From: DASQHL01 sp963843685
GTDB taxonomy: Bacteria > Chloroflexota > Dehalococcoidia > DSTF01 > JACRBR01
Assembly: GCA_963843685.1 (NCBI GenBank)
Contig: CAWJLO010000032.1
Span: 1 to 64,000, forward strand
DNA: 64,000 nucleotides
Direction: 5' to 3'
This document shows, one piece after another, positions 17,189 to 26,828 of this stretch (within the stretch, counting starts at the first letter, position 1; every line of letters begins with the position of its first letter). The notes under the pieces are model-generated. The model was given only the letters and a program-made list of their open reading frames with translations, did no database searches and was not told where the DNA came from. The position numbers and the translations under genes were made by a program.

Positions 17189-17527
17189 CGTGCACCGAGG
17201 CGCAGGACCTGCTGTCGGACTACATCGACGACGAGCTCGCCGCCGGCCCACGCGGCCACGTGGAGTCGCACCTCGCCGCGTGCGAGGCCTGCCGCACGCA
17301 GCACAAGAAGCTGCGCCGCACCGTGCGCTTCGTCCAGACCCACGGCGACGCGCTGCCCGGGGACGACGCCGGCCGGCGTCGCCTACGCCGGCTTCAGCCG
17401 CTCGATGGTCGACGAGTCGTACGGACGCACGCCGGCGGACGTGCTGATCGAGGCGGTGCGCATGATCGCGCCGGAGCTGATGGAGGGGGTGCAGCCGCGC
17501 CCCCGCGGACAGGAGGAATCGTCATGA
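17185..17527 (+). CDS. Zinc-finger (ZAS/zf-HC2) anti-sigma factor; frame interrupted near 17360
   Basis: Small cytoplasmic anti-sigma factor. The N-terminus MTCTEAQDLLSDYIDDELA and SHLAACEACR contain the H-x3-C-x2-C ZAS zinc motif, which in relatives (RsrA, ChrR) holds the sigma factor and releases it on oxidation. A surplus G in the GGGG run near 17360 shifts the frame. Corrected, it reads TTPAGVAYAGFSRSMVDESYGRTP and on to EESS, stopping at 17525-17527 and overlapping the next ATG. That coupling confirms the corrected frame. No transmembrane segment is present. Confidence 0.8.
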
Positions 17528-18864
17528 AGAGCGACGTGGTGGTGATCGGTGGAGGCGTGTCCGGACTGGCGACGGCAGCGCTGCTCGCCCACGAAGGCAA
17601 GCGCGTCGTCGTCCTGGAAAAGGGCAACCAGCCCGGCGGCCGCGCCTACACCTACGCCGACAAGGGCTTCACGCTGAACTACGGCGCCCACGCGATGTAC
17701 AACCCGACGACCGGGTTCCTCGGCCAGATCATGCACAAGCTCGGCCGGCCCATGATCAAACACGGCTACCCGCAGCCGACGCGCGCGTTCTGGGCCGACG
17801 GCGACCGCTTCGCCCCGATCGGCGCGAAGCCGCATCAGATGCTCACGACAGGGCTCTTCTCGCCGATCGACAAGGCACGCCTCGCCCGCACGATGCTCGC
17901 GCTGAAGTCGGAGAAGCCTGAGCGCCTCGGCGACATGACATACGGCCAATGGATCGCCCGAGCACGCCGCCGCCGGCCCCGTCCGGCGCTTCATGCGCGC
18001 GCTCGCCACCATCAACACGTACCACCGCTCGCCCGACGACCTCAGCGCGAAATACGTCATCCGCCAGTTCCAGCGCGATCTCTTTACGAAGGACTACGTC
18101 GGCTACATGAGCGGCGGCTGGAAGACGATGTACGACGCTTTCATCGACGACCTGCGCGCGAACGGCGGCACGCTCGCCACGGGTGTGACCGTCGACCACC
18201 TCGAGACGTCCGGCGGGCGCGTGACGGCCGCCGTCACCGACGGCGAGCGCTACGAGGCGGACGCCTTCGTCTGCACCCTGCCGCCGCAAGACGCACCTGC
18301 GATCGCCGAGCCGGGCTCCGCCCTCGCGGACGAGATGGCGCGCTGGTCCGGCCTCCAGGACGTGCGCGCCATGACCATCGACATCGGCTTCAGCCGCGTC
18401 CTCCGCGACGACCTCTACCTCGCCTTCGACGTCGAGCGCGAGCTCTACTACAGCATCCACTCCGACGCCACGCCCGACCTCGCGCCGCCCGGTGGCATGC
18501 TCATGCACTGCATCGCCTACCTCTCGCCGGAGGACGCCGCCAGCGAAGCGCTGCTCGACAAGCGCCACGAGGAGCTCCTCGGCGGTCTCGACCGCTTCTT
18601 CCCCGGCTGGCGCGACGCGTCGTCGTGGAACGCACGCTCCGCAACGCGCGCGTGTCGGGCGCGCGGCAGACCGTCGCCCAGCAGGGAGCAGCCCGCGTCC
18701 CCCAGCGCTCGTCGGCCGCGCCGAACCTCTACTTCGCCGGCGACGCCCGCGACCTCCCGTACAACATCGGCGAACTGGCGCTGGCGAGCGCGCTCGACGT
18801 GGCCGGCGCGATCGCTTCGGCCACTGACCTTGCCGCTGAGCCCGCGAAGGTTGCAGTCGCGTAG
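17524..18864 (+). CDS. FAD-dependent phytoene desaturase/amine oxidase-like protein; two compensating frameshifts
   Basis: An about 447-codon flavoprotein of the CrtI/amine-oxidase superfamily: N-terminal dinucleotide motif VVVIGGGVSGLATAALLAHEG, then GNQPGGRAYTY, and the C-terminal FAD motif NLYFAGDARDLPYNIGELALASAL. Frame 1 runs to about 17957, where an extra C (GCCCGAG for GCCGAG) moves it. The middle part (RALATINTYHRSP to FFPGWRDA) is in another frame, and the original frame resumes near 18620. The likely reaction is desaturation or oxidation of an isoprenoid; the substrate is uncertain. Coupled to an ECF/anti-sigma pair, it may be a stress-induced carotenoid-type function. Confidence 0.8.
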   Translation: MKSDVVVIGGGVSGLATAALLAHEGKRVVVLEKGNQPGGRAYTYADKGFTLNYGAHAMYNPTTGFLGQIMHKLGRPMIKHGYPQPTRAFWADGDRFAPIGAKPHQMLTTGLFSPIDKARLARTMLALKSEKPERLGDMTYGQWIARARRRRPRPALHARARHHQHVPPLARRPQREIRHPPVPARSLYEGLRRLHERRLEDDVRRFHRRPARERRHARHGCDRRPPRDVRRARDGRRHRRRALRGGRLRLHPAAARRTCDRRAGLRPRGRDGALVRPPGRARHDHRHRLQPRPPRRPLPRLRRRARALLQHPLRRHARPRAARWHAHALHRLPLAGGRRQRSAARQAPRGAPRRSRPLLPRLARRVVVERTLRNARVSGARQTVAQQGAARVPQRSSAAPNLYFAGDARDLPYNIGELALASALDVAGAIASATDLAAEPAKVAVA

Positions 18865-18885
18865 CTCACGCCACCTACGAATCCA

Positions 18886-18920
18886 GGAGCGGGCTCGACG
18901 AGAGTCCGCTCTTCGTTTTG
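18886..18920 (+). terminator. Rho-independent terminator after the ECF operon
   Basis: GAGCGG (18887-18892) pairs with CCGCTC (18906-18911), with an additional GCTC/GAG pairing inside, followed by the T-rich TTCGTTTTG. It lies 22 nt after the stop of the CrtI-like gene. Confidence 0.7.
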
Positions 18921-18981
18921 TCCTCCGATCGCCTTCGTTTGATACTGGATGTGACAAGCGGCGATCTCAGGAGGTGCAACG

Positions 18982-19719
18982 ATGGCACGGACGGCGGTGG
19001 TCACGGGCGGGAGCAGCGGCATCGGCGCCGCGGCGGTGCGGCGTTTGCATGCAGTCGGCTTCGACGTCATCGCCGGTGCGCGTCGGATCGACAAGCTGCG
19101 CGAGGTGACGGAGTCCTGCGGCGCCACCGCGATCGAGCTCGACGTGACGTCGCTGACAAGCGTTGAGGCGTTCGTCGCGCAGGTGCCGCGCTGCGACGTG
19201 CTCGTGAACAACGCCGGCGGTGCGCTCGGCCTCGAGCCGCTGGCCCAGGCCGACGAGCAGCACTGGCGCACGATGTGGGAGACCAACGTGCTCGGCCTCA
19301 TGTTCGTCACGCGCGCGCTGCTGCCGAAGCTGGAGGCGACCGGCGACGGCCACATCGTCAACATCGGCTCCATCGCCGGCATCGAGGTCTACCCCGGCGG
19401 CTCCGGCTACACCGGCGTCAAGCACGCCGTCCGCGCCATCAGCGGCACGCTCCGGCTCGAGCTGCTCGGCAAGCCCATCCGCATCACGGAGATCGATCCC
19501 GGCCTCGTGGAGACGGAGTTCAGCGTCGTCCGCTTCGACGGCGACACCGATCGCGCAGCGAAGGTCTACGAGGGCATGACGCCGCTGACCGGCGACGACA
19601 TCGCCGACTGCATCGCCTGGGCCGTCACCCGCCCGAAGCACGTGAACATCGACGAGATGGTCGTGCGCCCCGTCGCTCAGGCGACGGCGACGCAGGTGGC
19701 CCGCGGCGTCGGGCTGTAA
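18982..19719 (+). CDS. Short-chain dehydrogenase/reductase (SDR)
   Basis: A 245-residue NAD(P)-dependent Rossmann-fold oxidoreductase: TGGSSGIG cofactor loop, NNAG, catalytic Ser in NIGSIAG and YTGVK (Tyr and Lys of the YxxxK motif), followed by EIDPGLVETEF. The R after the glycine loop region (ARRID) suggests NADP. Closest in style to YdfG/serine-dehydrogenase-type SDRs; the substrate is unknown. A CAGGAGG ribosome site precedes the ATG. Convergent with the next gene with only 2 nt between them. Confidence 0.92.
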   Translation: MARTAVVTGGSSGIGAAAVRRLHAVGFDVIAGARRIDKLREVTESCGATAIELDVTSLTSVEAFVAQVPRCDVLVNNAGGALGLEPLAQADEQHWRTMWETNVLGLMFVTRALLPKLEATGDGHIVNIGSIAGIEVYPGGSGYTGVKHAVRAISGTLRLELLGKPIRITEIDPGLVETEFSVVRFDGDTDRAAKVYEGMTPLTGDDIADCIAWAVTRPKHVNIDEMVVRPVAQATATQVARGVGL

Positions 19720-19721
19720 CG

Positions 19722-20177
19722 CTAGTCCGAGGCGCCGTCCAGGATCCGGAACACCGGGTGGTCCGGCGCGATCCGCCGCAGGTCCTCCTCCGGCGCGTCC
19801 GCACCGACCCCACCGAAAAACTGCCCGACCTCCCACGCCCAGTGCTTGAGGTACGCCCGCAGCAGCGGCACCTTCGACTCGTCAGGCAGCTCCTCGACCC
19901 GGATTGTCTCGCGCTTCCCGCCGAGCCGCAGCTCCCCGGCGTGGGACACGCGGATGTTGCGCACCCACTGCGTGTTGCCCCGCGGCGCCACGAGGTAGCG
20001 CGCGCCCTCGAACGGCAGCGGGTTCACCGGCGTCGTGTACCACTTCCCCGTCTTGCGCCCTTGAACGGCCAGCACGCGCGACCCGCGCAGGCTGATGCCG
20101 AATCGCATGAACAACGAGACCAGCGGATTGAAGACGTTCTTCGTGAACCAGTCCGGCTTCTGGTACTTCGCTGCCAC
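19722..20177 (-). CDS. Deazaflavin (F420)-dependent nitroreductase-family protein
   Basis: A 151-residue split-barrel protein of the Ddn family. The motif VQGRKTGKWYTTPVNPLPF corresponds to the family's GRKTG...RxTPL segment, and YLVAPRGNTQWVRNIR is also characteristic. Members reduce substrates with coenzyme F420H2, so the cell may make F420. The GTG at 20177 has GGGGAGG directly upstream. The long ORF extending to 20933 on this strand is an artefact of antisense addB. Confidence 0.85.
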   Translation of the reverse strand: MAAKYQKPDWFTKNVFNPLVSLFMRFGISLRGSRVLAVQGRKTGKWYTTPVNPLPFEGARYLVAPRGNTQWVRNIRVSHAGELRLGGKRETIRVEELPDESKVPLLRAYLKHWAWEVGQFFGGVGADAPEEDLRRIAPDHPVFRILDGASD

Positions 20178-20240
20178 TCGACCTCCCCTCGCTACGGCGC
20201 CACTCGACGAAACGTGCAAAACATTCTCGCATAGCCTCGG

Positions 20241-20246
20241 TATACT
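20241..20246 (+). promoter_or_regulatory. -10 box of the addB-like gene
   Basis: TATACT lies 9 nt before the ATG at 20256 and no ribosome site is visible between, consistent with a very short or absent leader. Confidence 0.5.
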
Positions 20247-20255
20247 TGCCGCACG

Positions 20256-23200
20256 ATGCCCCCTGTCGAAATCGTAACCGGCGCCCTGCCGGAGCTTGAG
20301 GACGCGCTCGCGCACGCGGTGGCATCCGCCCGCCGCCGCGATCCGCTCGGCCCGGTCACCGTGCTCGTCGACAACGTGCTCCTGCGGCCCTACCTGAGCC
20401 GCGCCCTGGCCCTCCGCGGCGTCCCCCTCATCAACACGCACTTCCTCCGCCCGAACGAGCTGGCGGAGCAACTCGCCGGCCGCGACGAAAAGCCGCGCCT
20501 TACCCCGAACGCCGAACGGCTGCTGACGCGCGAGATCGCCCGTCAGGCGAACGGCTACTTCGCCGGCATCGCCGGCCGCGACGGCTTCGCCGAAGCGCTC
20601 GCCCGGCTCTTCCGCGAGATGGAACTCGGCGGCTTCACCCCCGTGAGCTTCGCCCGCGCCGTCGAGGCGGCGTCGACCGCGCGCCTGGTTGATGCCCCAA
20701 AGCTGCGCGACCTGGCGCAGCTCTTCGCCTGGTACGCCGAGCGCCGCAGCTCGCTCACAGCGCCCGGCGATCATTACGCCTCGGCCAGCGTTTCGTCGTT
20801 CGAAGGCCCGCTGCTCGTCTACGGCGTCTGGTCGCCCGCGGAGTTGCAGGCGAAGCTGATCGAAGCCATCGCCGCCGTCGCACCGGTCACCGTCTTCTTC
20901 GCGGCGACCGGGACAGCGATCGACGAAGCGCACGCGGCGTTTCGCGCGCGCCTCCTCGCTTCAGGCGCGGCAGAACGCCACTTGGAACCCGAACGTGAGG
21001 TCGCTCCGGCGGTGCGCGTGGCGCGGGCGCTCTTTCGCTCGCCGCGGGAGCCGCTCGAAGCGCACGACGCCGTCTCGCTCGCCAGCGCGCCGGACACCGT
21101 GCGCGAAGTCTGGGAGGCCGCGCGCGCGTGTCTCCGCTGGGCCGAAGACGGCGTCCGCTTTCACGAGATGGCCGTCGTCTACCGCAACCGCGAGCCCTAC
21201 CGCGCCCTCGTCGATGAAATCTTCTCTGAAGCCGGCATCGAGACGTATCTCCACGACGGCCGCCTGCTCGCCTCGCACCCGCTCGGCCGCCGGCTGCTGG
21301 CGCTGCTCGACCTCGCAGCCGACCCTGCCTTCGCGCGCGCGAAGGTGATGGAGTTCCTCACCGAGACGCGGCTCGCCCGCGAGACGGTGGACAGGTACGG
21401 ACGCGTGCGCCCGTCCGAATGGGAGACCTACACCCGCGACGCCGGCGTCGTCGACGATCCGGCTCAGTGGGATGAACGGCTGTCGCGGCTGGCGGGCGAG
21501 AAGCGCGAGACGTCGAAGATGGAGGGGTTCGAGTGGCAGGCCGGCGTCGCTGACCGCATCGATGTCCTGCGCCGGTTCGCCGCGGACTTCCACGCCGCGC
21601 TGACGTCGCGCCCCGAGGAAGGCACGTGGGACGAGCATCTGTCCTGGCTCGCCGGCCTCGCGAACGCATACGCGAGCGGCACTGAGCCGATCGTCGAGGC
21701 GCTGCAGGACCTCCGCACGCTCGACGTCGTCGCCCGCCGTGTGACGTTCGACGTGTTCTGCCGCGCCGTGCGCGACGACCTGGAATCCCGCGACGCCTCG
21801 CTCGTACTCGGCGAGCCTGTACGCCAGTTTGGCAAGCGTGGCGTCGCCGTCATCGACGCCACCTCGCTGCGCCACCTCCGGTTTCGCGCCGTCTACATGC
21901 TGGGCGCCGCCGAGCGCGCGTGGCCGCCGCCGTCCCGGCCGGACCCGCTGGTGCTCGAGCACGAGCGGGCCGCCATCAACTCCGCCGGCGTCGGCGCACT
22001 GCCGATGCGCACGGAGCCGGACGCCGAGGCATTGACCTTCTGGCTCGGCGTACAGGCCGCGGGCGAGCGGCTCGTCGTGTCCTACGCGCGCTCCGATTCC
22101 GGGGGCAGCGGCAAGCACCTGCCGTCCTACTTCTTCAGGGCCGTGGCCGAAGCGGTGGAGGGTCGCTCGCTCAAGCACGATGAGATTGATGCCGCCGCAT
22201 GCGTCCGGAGGTACTCCGCCGGCAGGCTCGTGAGCGATGACCTCGGCGATTCGCTCTCGTGCGCCGAGTACGACCGCGGCCTCGTGCGTGCCGGGAGTTC
22301 CGCGTCCGTCGCGGCGATTGAACGGTTGTCGCCCCAGTTCGCACGCGCAATCGAGGCGCGGCGCGAGCGTTGGAGTTCGGCGCTCACGTCGTACGACGGC
22401 GTCATGACCACGCCGGAAGCGGCGGCGCTCGCACTGCGGCTGTCGCAGTTCAACGCCGGCGACCCCGTTTCGCCGACGCGCCTCGAGACCTACGCGACGT
22501 GCCCGTACCGCTATTTCCTCAAGCACCAGTTGAGGGTTGAGCCCGTGGACGAGCCGGAGGCGATCGAGCGGATTGACGCGCTCGAACGCGGCAGCCTCAT
22601 CCACGCCATCCTCGAACGCTTTCTGCGAGCCATCGGCCGCGAAGATCCGCCGTCCAGTGCGCGCCGCGAGGCTCACCTCGAGCGTCTGATCGAGATCGCG
22701 CGCGAGGAGGGCGCCGATCGCGAGCGCCGAGGCGTCACCGGCAGGCCGCTCGTCTGGGCGATGGACCAGAGGCAGATCAACGAGGATCTCGTGCGCTGGT
22801 ACGACCACGAGGTCGCCGGCGCCGGCGACGGCCTGCTGCCCGGCGCGTTCGAAGTGAGCTTCGGCCCGGTCCGATACGGGCTCGGCACGTCGGACCAGAC
22901 GATCTCCAGCGACGAGCCGCTCGTCCTTCGCGCTGGCGCCCGTGAGCTGAGGCTCCAGGGCCGCATCGATCGCGTCGACTGGGATGACGCCCGCACGCGC
23001 TTCCGCGTCATCGACTACAAGACCGGCAAGCCGCGCGACAAGACCGCCTTCGACCACGGCCAGGCCCTCCAGCTCCCCGTCTACCTGCAGGCGGCGGCTC
23101 GCCTGCTCGGCATGAGCCCGTCGGACGGCGAGGCTCAGTACTTCTACGTCAGCAGCCGCGGCGGCTTCAAGCGAAAGACGGTGAGTGGCGAGGAGCTCGA

Positions 23201-23411
23201 GTCCCGCGCTGCCGAGGGCGAGCGCGTGCTCGAGACGATCGCGGACGGTGTCGACGCCGGCATGTTCGCGCCGAACCCCGGCAAGGACAGGTACAACTGC
23301 AAGTGGTGCGACTACGCCGACGTCTGCGACGCCCGCATCGACACCGTCATGCGGCGCAAGACGGACGACCCGCGCTTCGCCGCCTACCGCGCGCTGGAGG
23401 AGATCCCGTGA
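20256..23411 (+). CDS. addB: AddB/RexB-like helicase-nuclease subunit
   Basis: A 1051-residue subunit of an AddAB-type double-strand-break processing enzyme. The C-terminal PD-(D/E)XK nuclease core is in FRVIDYKTGKPRDK followed by QLPVYLQAAA. Cysteines 749, 1015, 1018 and 1024 (TCPYRY, then CKWCDYADVC) match the iron-sulfur cluster that staples AddB nuclease domains. The N-terminus aligns in style with a helicase fold, but no Walker A GxGKT is present where AddB of Bacillus has one. It overlaps the addA-like gene (GTGA), as expected for stoichiometric subunits. The symbol is given by architecture, not by alignment. Confidence 0.85.
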   Translation: MPPVEIVTGALPELEDALAHAVASARRRDPLGPVTVLVDNVLLRPYLSRALALRGVPLINTHFLRPNELAEQLAGRDEKPRLTPNAERLLTREIARQANGYFAGIAGRDGFAEALARLFREMELGGFTPVSFARAVEAASTARLVDAPKLRDLAQLFAWYAERRSSLTAPGDHYASASVSSFEGPLLVYGVWSPAELQAKLIEAIAAVAPVTVFFAATGTAIDEAHAAFRARLLASGAAERHLEPEREVAPAVRVARALFRSPREPLEAHDAVSLASAPDTVREVWEAARACLRWAEDGVRFHEMAVVYRNREPYRALVDEIFSEAGIETYLHDGRLLASHPLGRRLLALLDLAADPAFARAKVMEFLTETRLARETVDRYGRVRPSEWETYTRDAGVVDDPAQWDERLSRLAGEKRETSKMEGFEWQAGVADRIDVLRRFAADFHAALTSRPEEGTWDEHLSWLAGLANAYASGTEPIVEALQDLRTLDVVARRVTFDVFCRAVRDDLESRDASLVLGEPVRQFGKRGVAVIDATSLRHLRFRAVYMLGAAERAWPPPSRPDPLVLEHERAAINSAGVGALPMRTEPDAEALTFWLGVQAAGERLVVSYARSDSGGSGKHLPSYFFRAVAEAVEGRSLKHDEIDAAACVRRYSAGRLVSDDLGDSLSCAEYDRGLVRAGSSASVAAIERLSPQFARAIEARRERWSSALTSYDGVMTTPEAAALALRLSQFNAGDPVSPTRLETYATCPYRYFLKHQLRVEPVDEPEAIERIDALERGSLIHAILERFLRAIGREDPPSSARREAHLERLIEIAREEGADRERRGVTGRPLVWAMDQRQINEDLVRWYDHEVAGAGDGLLPGAFEVSFGPVRYGLGTSDQTISSDEPLVLRAGARELRLQGRIDRVDWDDARTRFRVIDYKTGKPRDKTAFDHGQALQLPVYLQAAARLLGMSPSDGEAQYFYVSSRGGFKRKTVSGEELESRAAEGERVLETIADGVDAGMFAPNPGKDRYNCKWCDYADVCDARIDTVMRRKTDDPRFAAYRALEEIP

Positions 23412-26400
23412 GCGCGCCGTTCGTCCCCTCCGACCAGGCCGTGCGAGATGCCATCCGCGATCGTCTCGATGTCAATATGTGCGTCGAGGCCGGCGCCGGC
23501 ACGGGCAAGACAACGGTGCTCGTCGACCGCATCGTGGAGATTCTGCGCACCGGTTGGGCCGGCGTGCACGAGATCGCCGTCATCACGTTCACGGAGAAAG
23601 CCGCCGCCGAACTCGCGGCGCGCGTGCGGCAGGGGCTCGACGCCGCGCTGACATCCCCGGCCGACGATGCGGAGCGTGAGCGGCTGGAGGCGGCGGTGCG
23701 CGGGCTCAACCGCGCCCACATCGAGACGATCCACGCCTTCGCCGCCGGACTCCTGCGCGAGCGGCCTGTGGAAGCCGGCCTCGACCCCGGCTTCAGCGTC
23801 ATGGACGAGTTGCCCGCCCAGCTCGCGTTCGAAGCGGCGTACGGCGATTGGCTCAACGATGAGATGGCGCACGACCCGCCGCCGGCCGCCCTGATCGAGG
23901 CGCTGAACCTCGGCCTGGACTTCGCGCGCGTGCGTGAGGCCGCGGACGCGCTGCACCGCCACCGGGATCTGCTCCCGCTCCCCGCCTACCCCGATGAGCC
24001 CGTCGACGTCATCGAGCTGCTGGATCGCGTTCGAGCGCGGCTCGACCCTGTGCGCAGCTACGCTCCCAAGCCGGGGTTCTTGCACGATGCGGCGTACGTG
24101 GGTCTGCTGGAGGCGTGCGCAACACTGGACGAGCTCTTGCTGCTGGGCGACCGGCCGGACTCCCTGCCGCGCGCTATTGCGACGTGGGACGTCCCGTCCT
24201 CCCACAAGGGCGCGCAGAGGAACTGGCGCGACGCCGACGACTGCCGGGCGGTAAAGGACGCGCTGAAGGAGACGGATCGCCTCGTCGGTGAGTGCACAGC
24301 CGCCATGCGGCGTAACGCCACCGCCCGGCTGCTTACGTGGCTCCAGGGGTTCGTCGACTACTATCGCCTGCGCCGCCAGGCGGACGGCGTCGCCGACTTC
24401 GAGGACCTGCTGATCTGGGCACGCGACCTCGTCCGCAACAACCGCAACGTGCGCCGCTACTTCCAGGCGAAGTTCCGCTGCATCCTCGTCGACGAGTTCC
24501 AGGACACGGACCCTCTCCAGGCCGAGACCATCGTCTTCCTTGCTGAAGCCGGCGCTGACGCCACGGACTGGCGAGACGCAACACTCCGCGCCGGCAGCCT
24601 CTTCGTCGTCGGCGATCCCAAGCAGTCCATCTACCGTTTTCGTCGCGCCGACATCGCCATGTACGACGCCGTGAAACGCGACGTCTTCGAGGAAGAGCCG
24701 CTGGAGATCGTGCAGAACTTCCGCTCGACTGGGCCCGTGATCGAGTGGATCAATCGCACGTTCGCACCCCTCTTCGTCGAAGAGGAAGGCGTGCACCCTC
24801 GCTACATCGACCTCAGCGCGCGTCCCGATCTCGCATCATCAGGCGACGGCGTGGTCGTGGTGCGCGCGTCCGTGCCCGTCAAGGGCGAACTGATGACCTT
24901 CGCGCCTCGGCAGCGCCGCGTCGAGGCCGAGGCGCTCGCGTCGCTGATCCGCCGCGAGATCGATGCCGGCGCCTGGCTCGTACGCGACGGCTCCGGCACG
25001 GAGACGCGTCCAGCCCGCTATCGCGACGTCGCCGTGCTCGTCCCGACGCGCACCGAGCTGTTCCTCTACGAGGAGGCGCTCGCCCGCGCCGGCGTGCCGC
25101 ACCGCCACGAAGGGGGCCGCTCATTCTTCCAGCGCCAGGAGGTTCGCGAGTTGGTCGCCGTCCTGCGCGCCATCGATGATCCGTCCGACGCGGTCGCCGC
25201 CGTCGCCGCGCTGCGCTCGTCGGCGTTCGGTTGCTCGGACGAGGATCTGCTGGCCTATCGCGCCGCTGGTTTCGCCTTCGACCACGAGCGCGTGCCGGAT
25301 GGAGCGCCGGAGCCTGTCGCGTCGTCGCTGCGGGCCCTGCACGACTTCGCGGCGGATCGACACATCCGCCCCCTCCCCGAGCTCGTGCGCCGCGTGCTGG
25401 ACGAGACGCATCTCGTGGAGTTCGCCATGCTCCAACCGCAGGGCGACCAGACCGCCGCCAACCTCCTCAAGATCATCGACCAGGCGCGCGCCTTCGCCGA
25501 CGCATCCGGTGGCGGCCTGCGCGGCTTCGTGCGCTGGCTCAAGGAGAACATCGCCCGCCTGGCTGATGAGACCGACGCTTACATCAGTGAAGAGACAGAC
25601 GATGTCGTGCGCATCGTCACCGTGCACGCCGCGAAGGGCCTCGAGTTCCCCATCGTCGTCTTCGCCAACCTCGCAACGAACCGCGTCGACCGCACCTCGG
25701 TGATCGCCGACCGCACCGGCGCCGGCCATCTTCACGTCAAGCTGGGCAGGCGCGAGGATCGCTTCCAGACACCCGGCTTCGAAGACTGCGCTGATCTCGA
25801 GCAGCACCACCGCATGGCCGAGGAGCGGCGCCTGCTCTACGTCGCCGCCACCCGCGCGAAGGACCTGCTCGTGCTGCCCCTGTTCGTGCCGGAGGATCAC
25901 GCGAAGCGCGATTGGATCCGCCACGAGCCGCGCTCTCTGCTCGACTGGCTGCTCTTCGCCGGCGCCGACGACAGCGCAGCCGACGTGATCGACGCAACGT
26001 CGTTGCCGCCGCTGGAGCAGGAGCCGCCAGTCTGGCGGCACGCGCCCATCGCGTCTCCGGAGCCGGACGTCCGCGCTGTGATCGAGGCGCGCGAAGCGTG
26101 GATCGCCGCCGCCGACGCCCTGAAGGCCGACGCAGCGACGGCCGCCCGCGTCGTGACCGCCAGCGCCCTCAAGCCGGAATGGGAGCCGCCCTCCGCCTCC
26201 GCCGGCGACGTCCGCCGCGGCCGCGCCACCGAATTCGGCAGCGCCGTCCACGCGCTCCTCGAGCGCATCGACCTCCGCCGCCCCGACGACATTCCCGCCC
26301 TCGCGGCGACCATCGCGCGCGAATTCGGCCTCTCCGGCCGCGAGAGCGAGATCGAGCGCTGCGCCCGCACCGTACTCGCGAGCGCGAGCATCGCACGCGC

Positions 26401-26773
26401 CCTCCGCTCGCCTCGGCTGCTGCGCGAGACCCCGTTCGCCGTGGCCCTCCCGGCAGCCGGCGAGCGCGGCGCCGCCGAAGGCCGCATCGATCTCCTGTTC
26501 GAGGAGGACGGTGAGATCGTCATCGTCGACTTCAAGACGGACGCCGTCACCGGCGCCGAGATCGACGCGCGCGCCGAAATCTACCGCAACCAGGCGCTCG
26601 TCTACGCCTGGGCGGCGCGCGAGGCGACGGGCATGCCCGTGCGGGAGGTCATCTTCCTCTTCGCCCGCACCGGCGACGAGCACGTCATGACCGCCGATGC
26701 CGCGTTCATGGCCCAGGCCGATGACCTGATGCGCGGCGCCGCAGCGGCACTGCTCGAGACCGCGGCAGGTTGA
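23408..26773 (+). CDS. addA: AddA-like UvrD-family helicase/nuclease
   Basis: A 1121-residue superfamily 1A helicase with C-terminal nuclease, the motor partner of AddB in processing DNA ends for RecA loading. It has a Q-motif-like PSDQ (8-10), Walker A AGAGTGKTT (28-36), motif Ia TFTEKAAAEL, Walker B ILVDEFQDTDPLQ, motif III VVGDPKQSIYRFRRAD, motif V TVHAAKGLEFPIVVF, motif VI LLYVAATRAKD and a nuclease IVDFKTDAV near residue 1040. The GTG start overlaps the upstream stop. Both subunits carrying nuclease motifs indicates AddAB rather than RecBCD. Confidence 0.92.
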   Translation: MSAPFVPSDQAVRDAIRDRLDVNMCVEAGAGTGKTTVLVDRIVEILRTGWAGVHEIAVITFTEKAAAELAARVRQGLDAALTSPADDAERERLEAAVRGLNRAHIETIHAFAAGLLRERPVEAGLDPGFSVMDELPAQLAFEAAYGDWLNDEMAHDPPPAALIEALNLGLDFARVREAADALHRHRDLLPLPAYPDEPVDVIELLDRVRARLDPVRSYAPKPGFLHDAAYVGLLEACATLDELLLLGDRPDSLPRAIATWDVPSSHKGAQRNWRDADDCRAVKDALKETDRLVGECTAAMRRNATARLLTWLQGFVDYYRLRRQADGVADFEDLLIWARDLVRNNRNVRRYFQAKFRCILVDEFQDTDPLQAETIVFLAEAGADATDWRDATLRAGSLFVVGDPKQSIYRFRRADIAMYDAVKRDVFEEEPLEIVQNFRSTGPVIEWINRTFAPLFVEEEGVHPRYIDLSARPDLASSGDGVVVVRASVPVKGELMTFAPRQRRVEAEALASLIRREIDAGAWLVRDGSGTETRPARYRDVAVLVPTRTELFLYEEALARAGVPHRHEGGRSFFQRQEVRELVAVLRAIDDPSDAVAAVAALRSSAFGCSDEDLLAYRAAGFAFDHERVPDGAPEPVASSLRALHDFAADRHIRPLPELVRRVLDETHLVEFAMLQPQGDQTAANLLKIIDQARAFADASGGGLRGFVRWLKENIARLADETDAYISEETDDVVRIVTVHAAKGLEFPIVVFANLATNRVDRTSVIADRTGAGHLHVKLGRREDRFQTPGFEDCADLEQHHRMAEERRLLYVAATRAKDLLVLPLFVPEDHAKRDWIRHEPRSLLDWLLFAGADDSAADVIDATSLPPLEQEPPVWRHAPIASPEPDVRAVIEAREAWIAAADALKADAATAARVVTASALKPEWEPPSASAGDVRRGRATEFGSAVHALLERIDLRRPDDIPALAATIAREFGLSGRESEIERCARTVLASASIARALRSPRLLRETPFAVALPAAGERGAAEGRIDLLFEEDGEIVIVDFKTDAVTGAEIDARAEIYRNQALVYAWAAREATGMPVREVIFLFARTGDEHVMTADAAFMAQADDLMRGAAAALLETAAG

Positions 26774-26828
26774 AGCGCGCCCGCTCGCAACGCGCTACGA
26801 TCGCCGCACGAGAGGACGGAGGTGCGAC

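Noticed and set aside
16624..18864. A single 746-residue protein spanning sigma, anti-sigma and oxidoreductase
   Set aside because: Its first half is an out-of-frame shadow of the sigma factor; only the part after 17524 is protein-like, and it is explained by the CrtI-like gene with indels.
20961..23057. 698-codon minus-strand ORF inside addB
   Set aside because: No domain or start signal; addB has the nuclease and Fe-S motifs.
25121..26683. 520-codon minus-strand ORF inside addA
   Set aside because: Antisense shadow of a helicase with all motifs intact.
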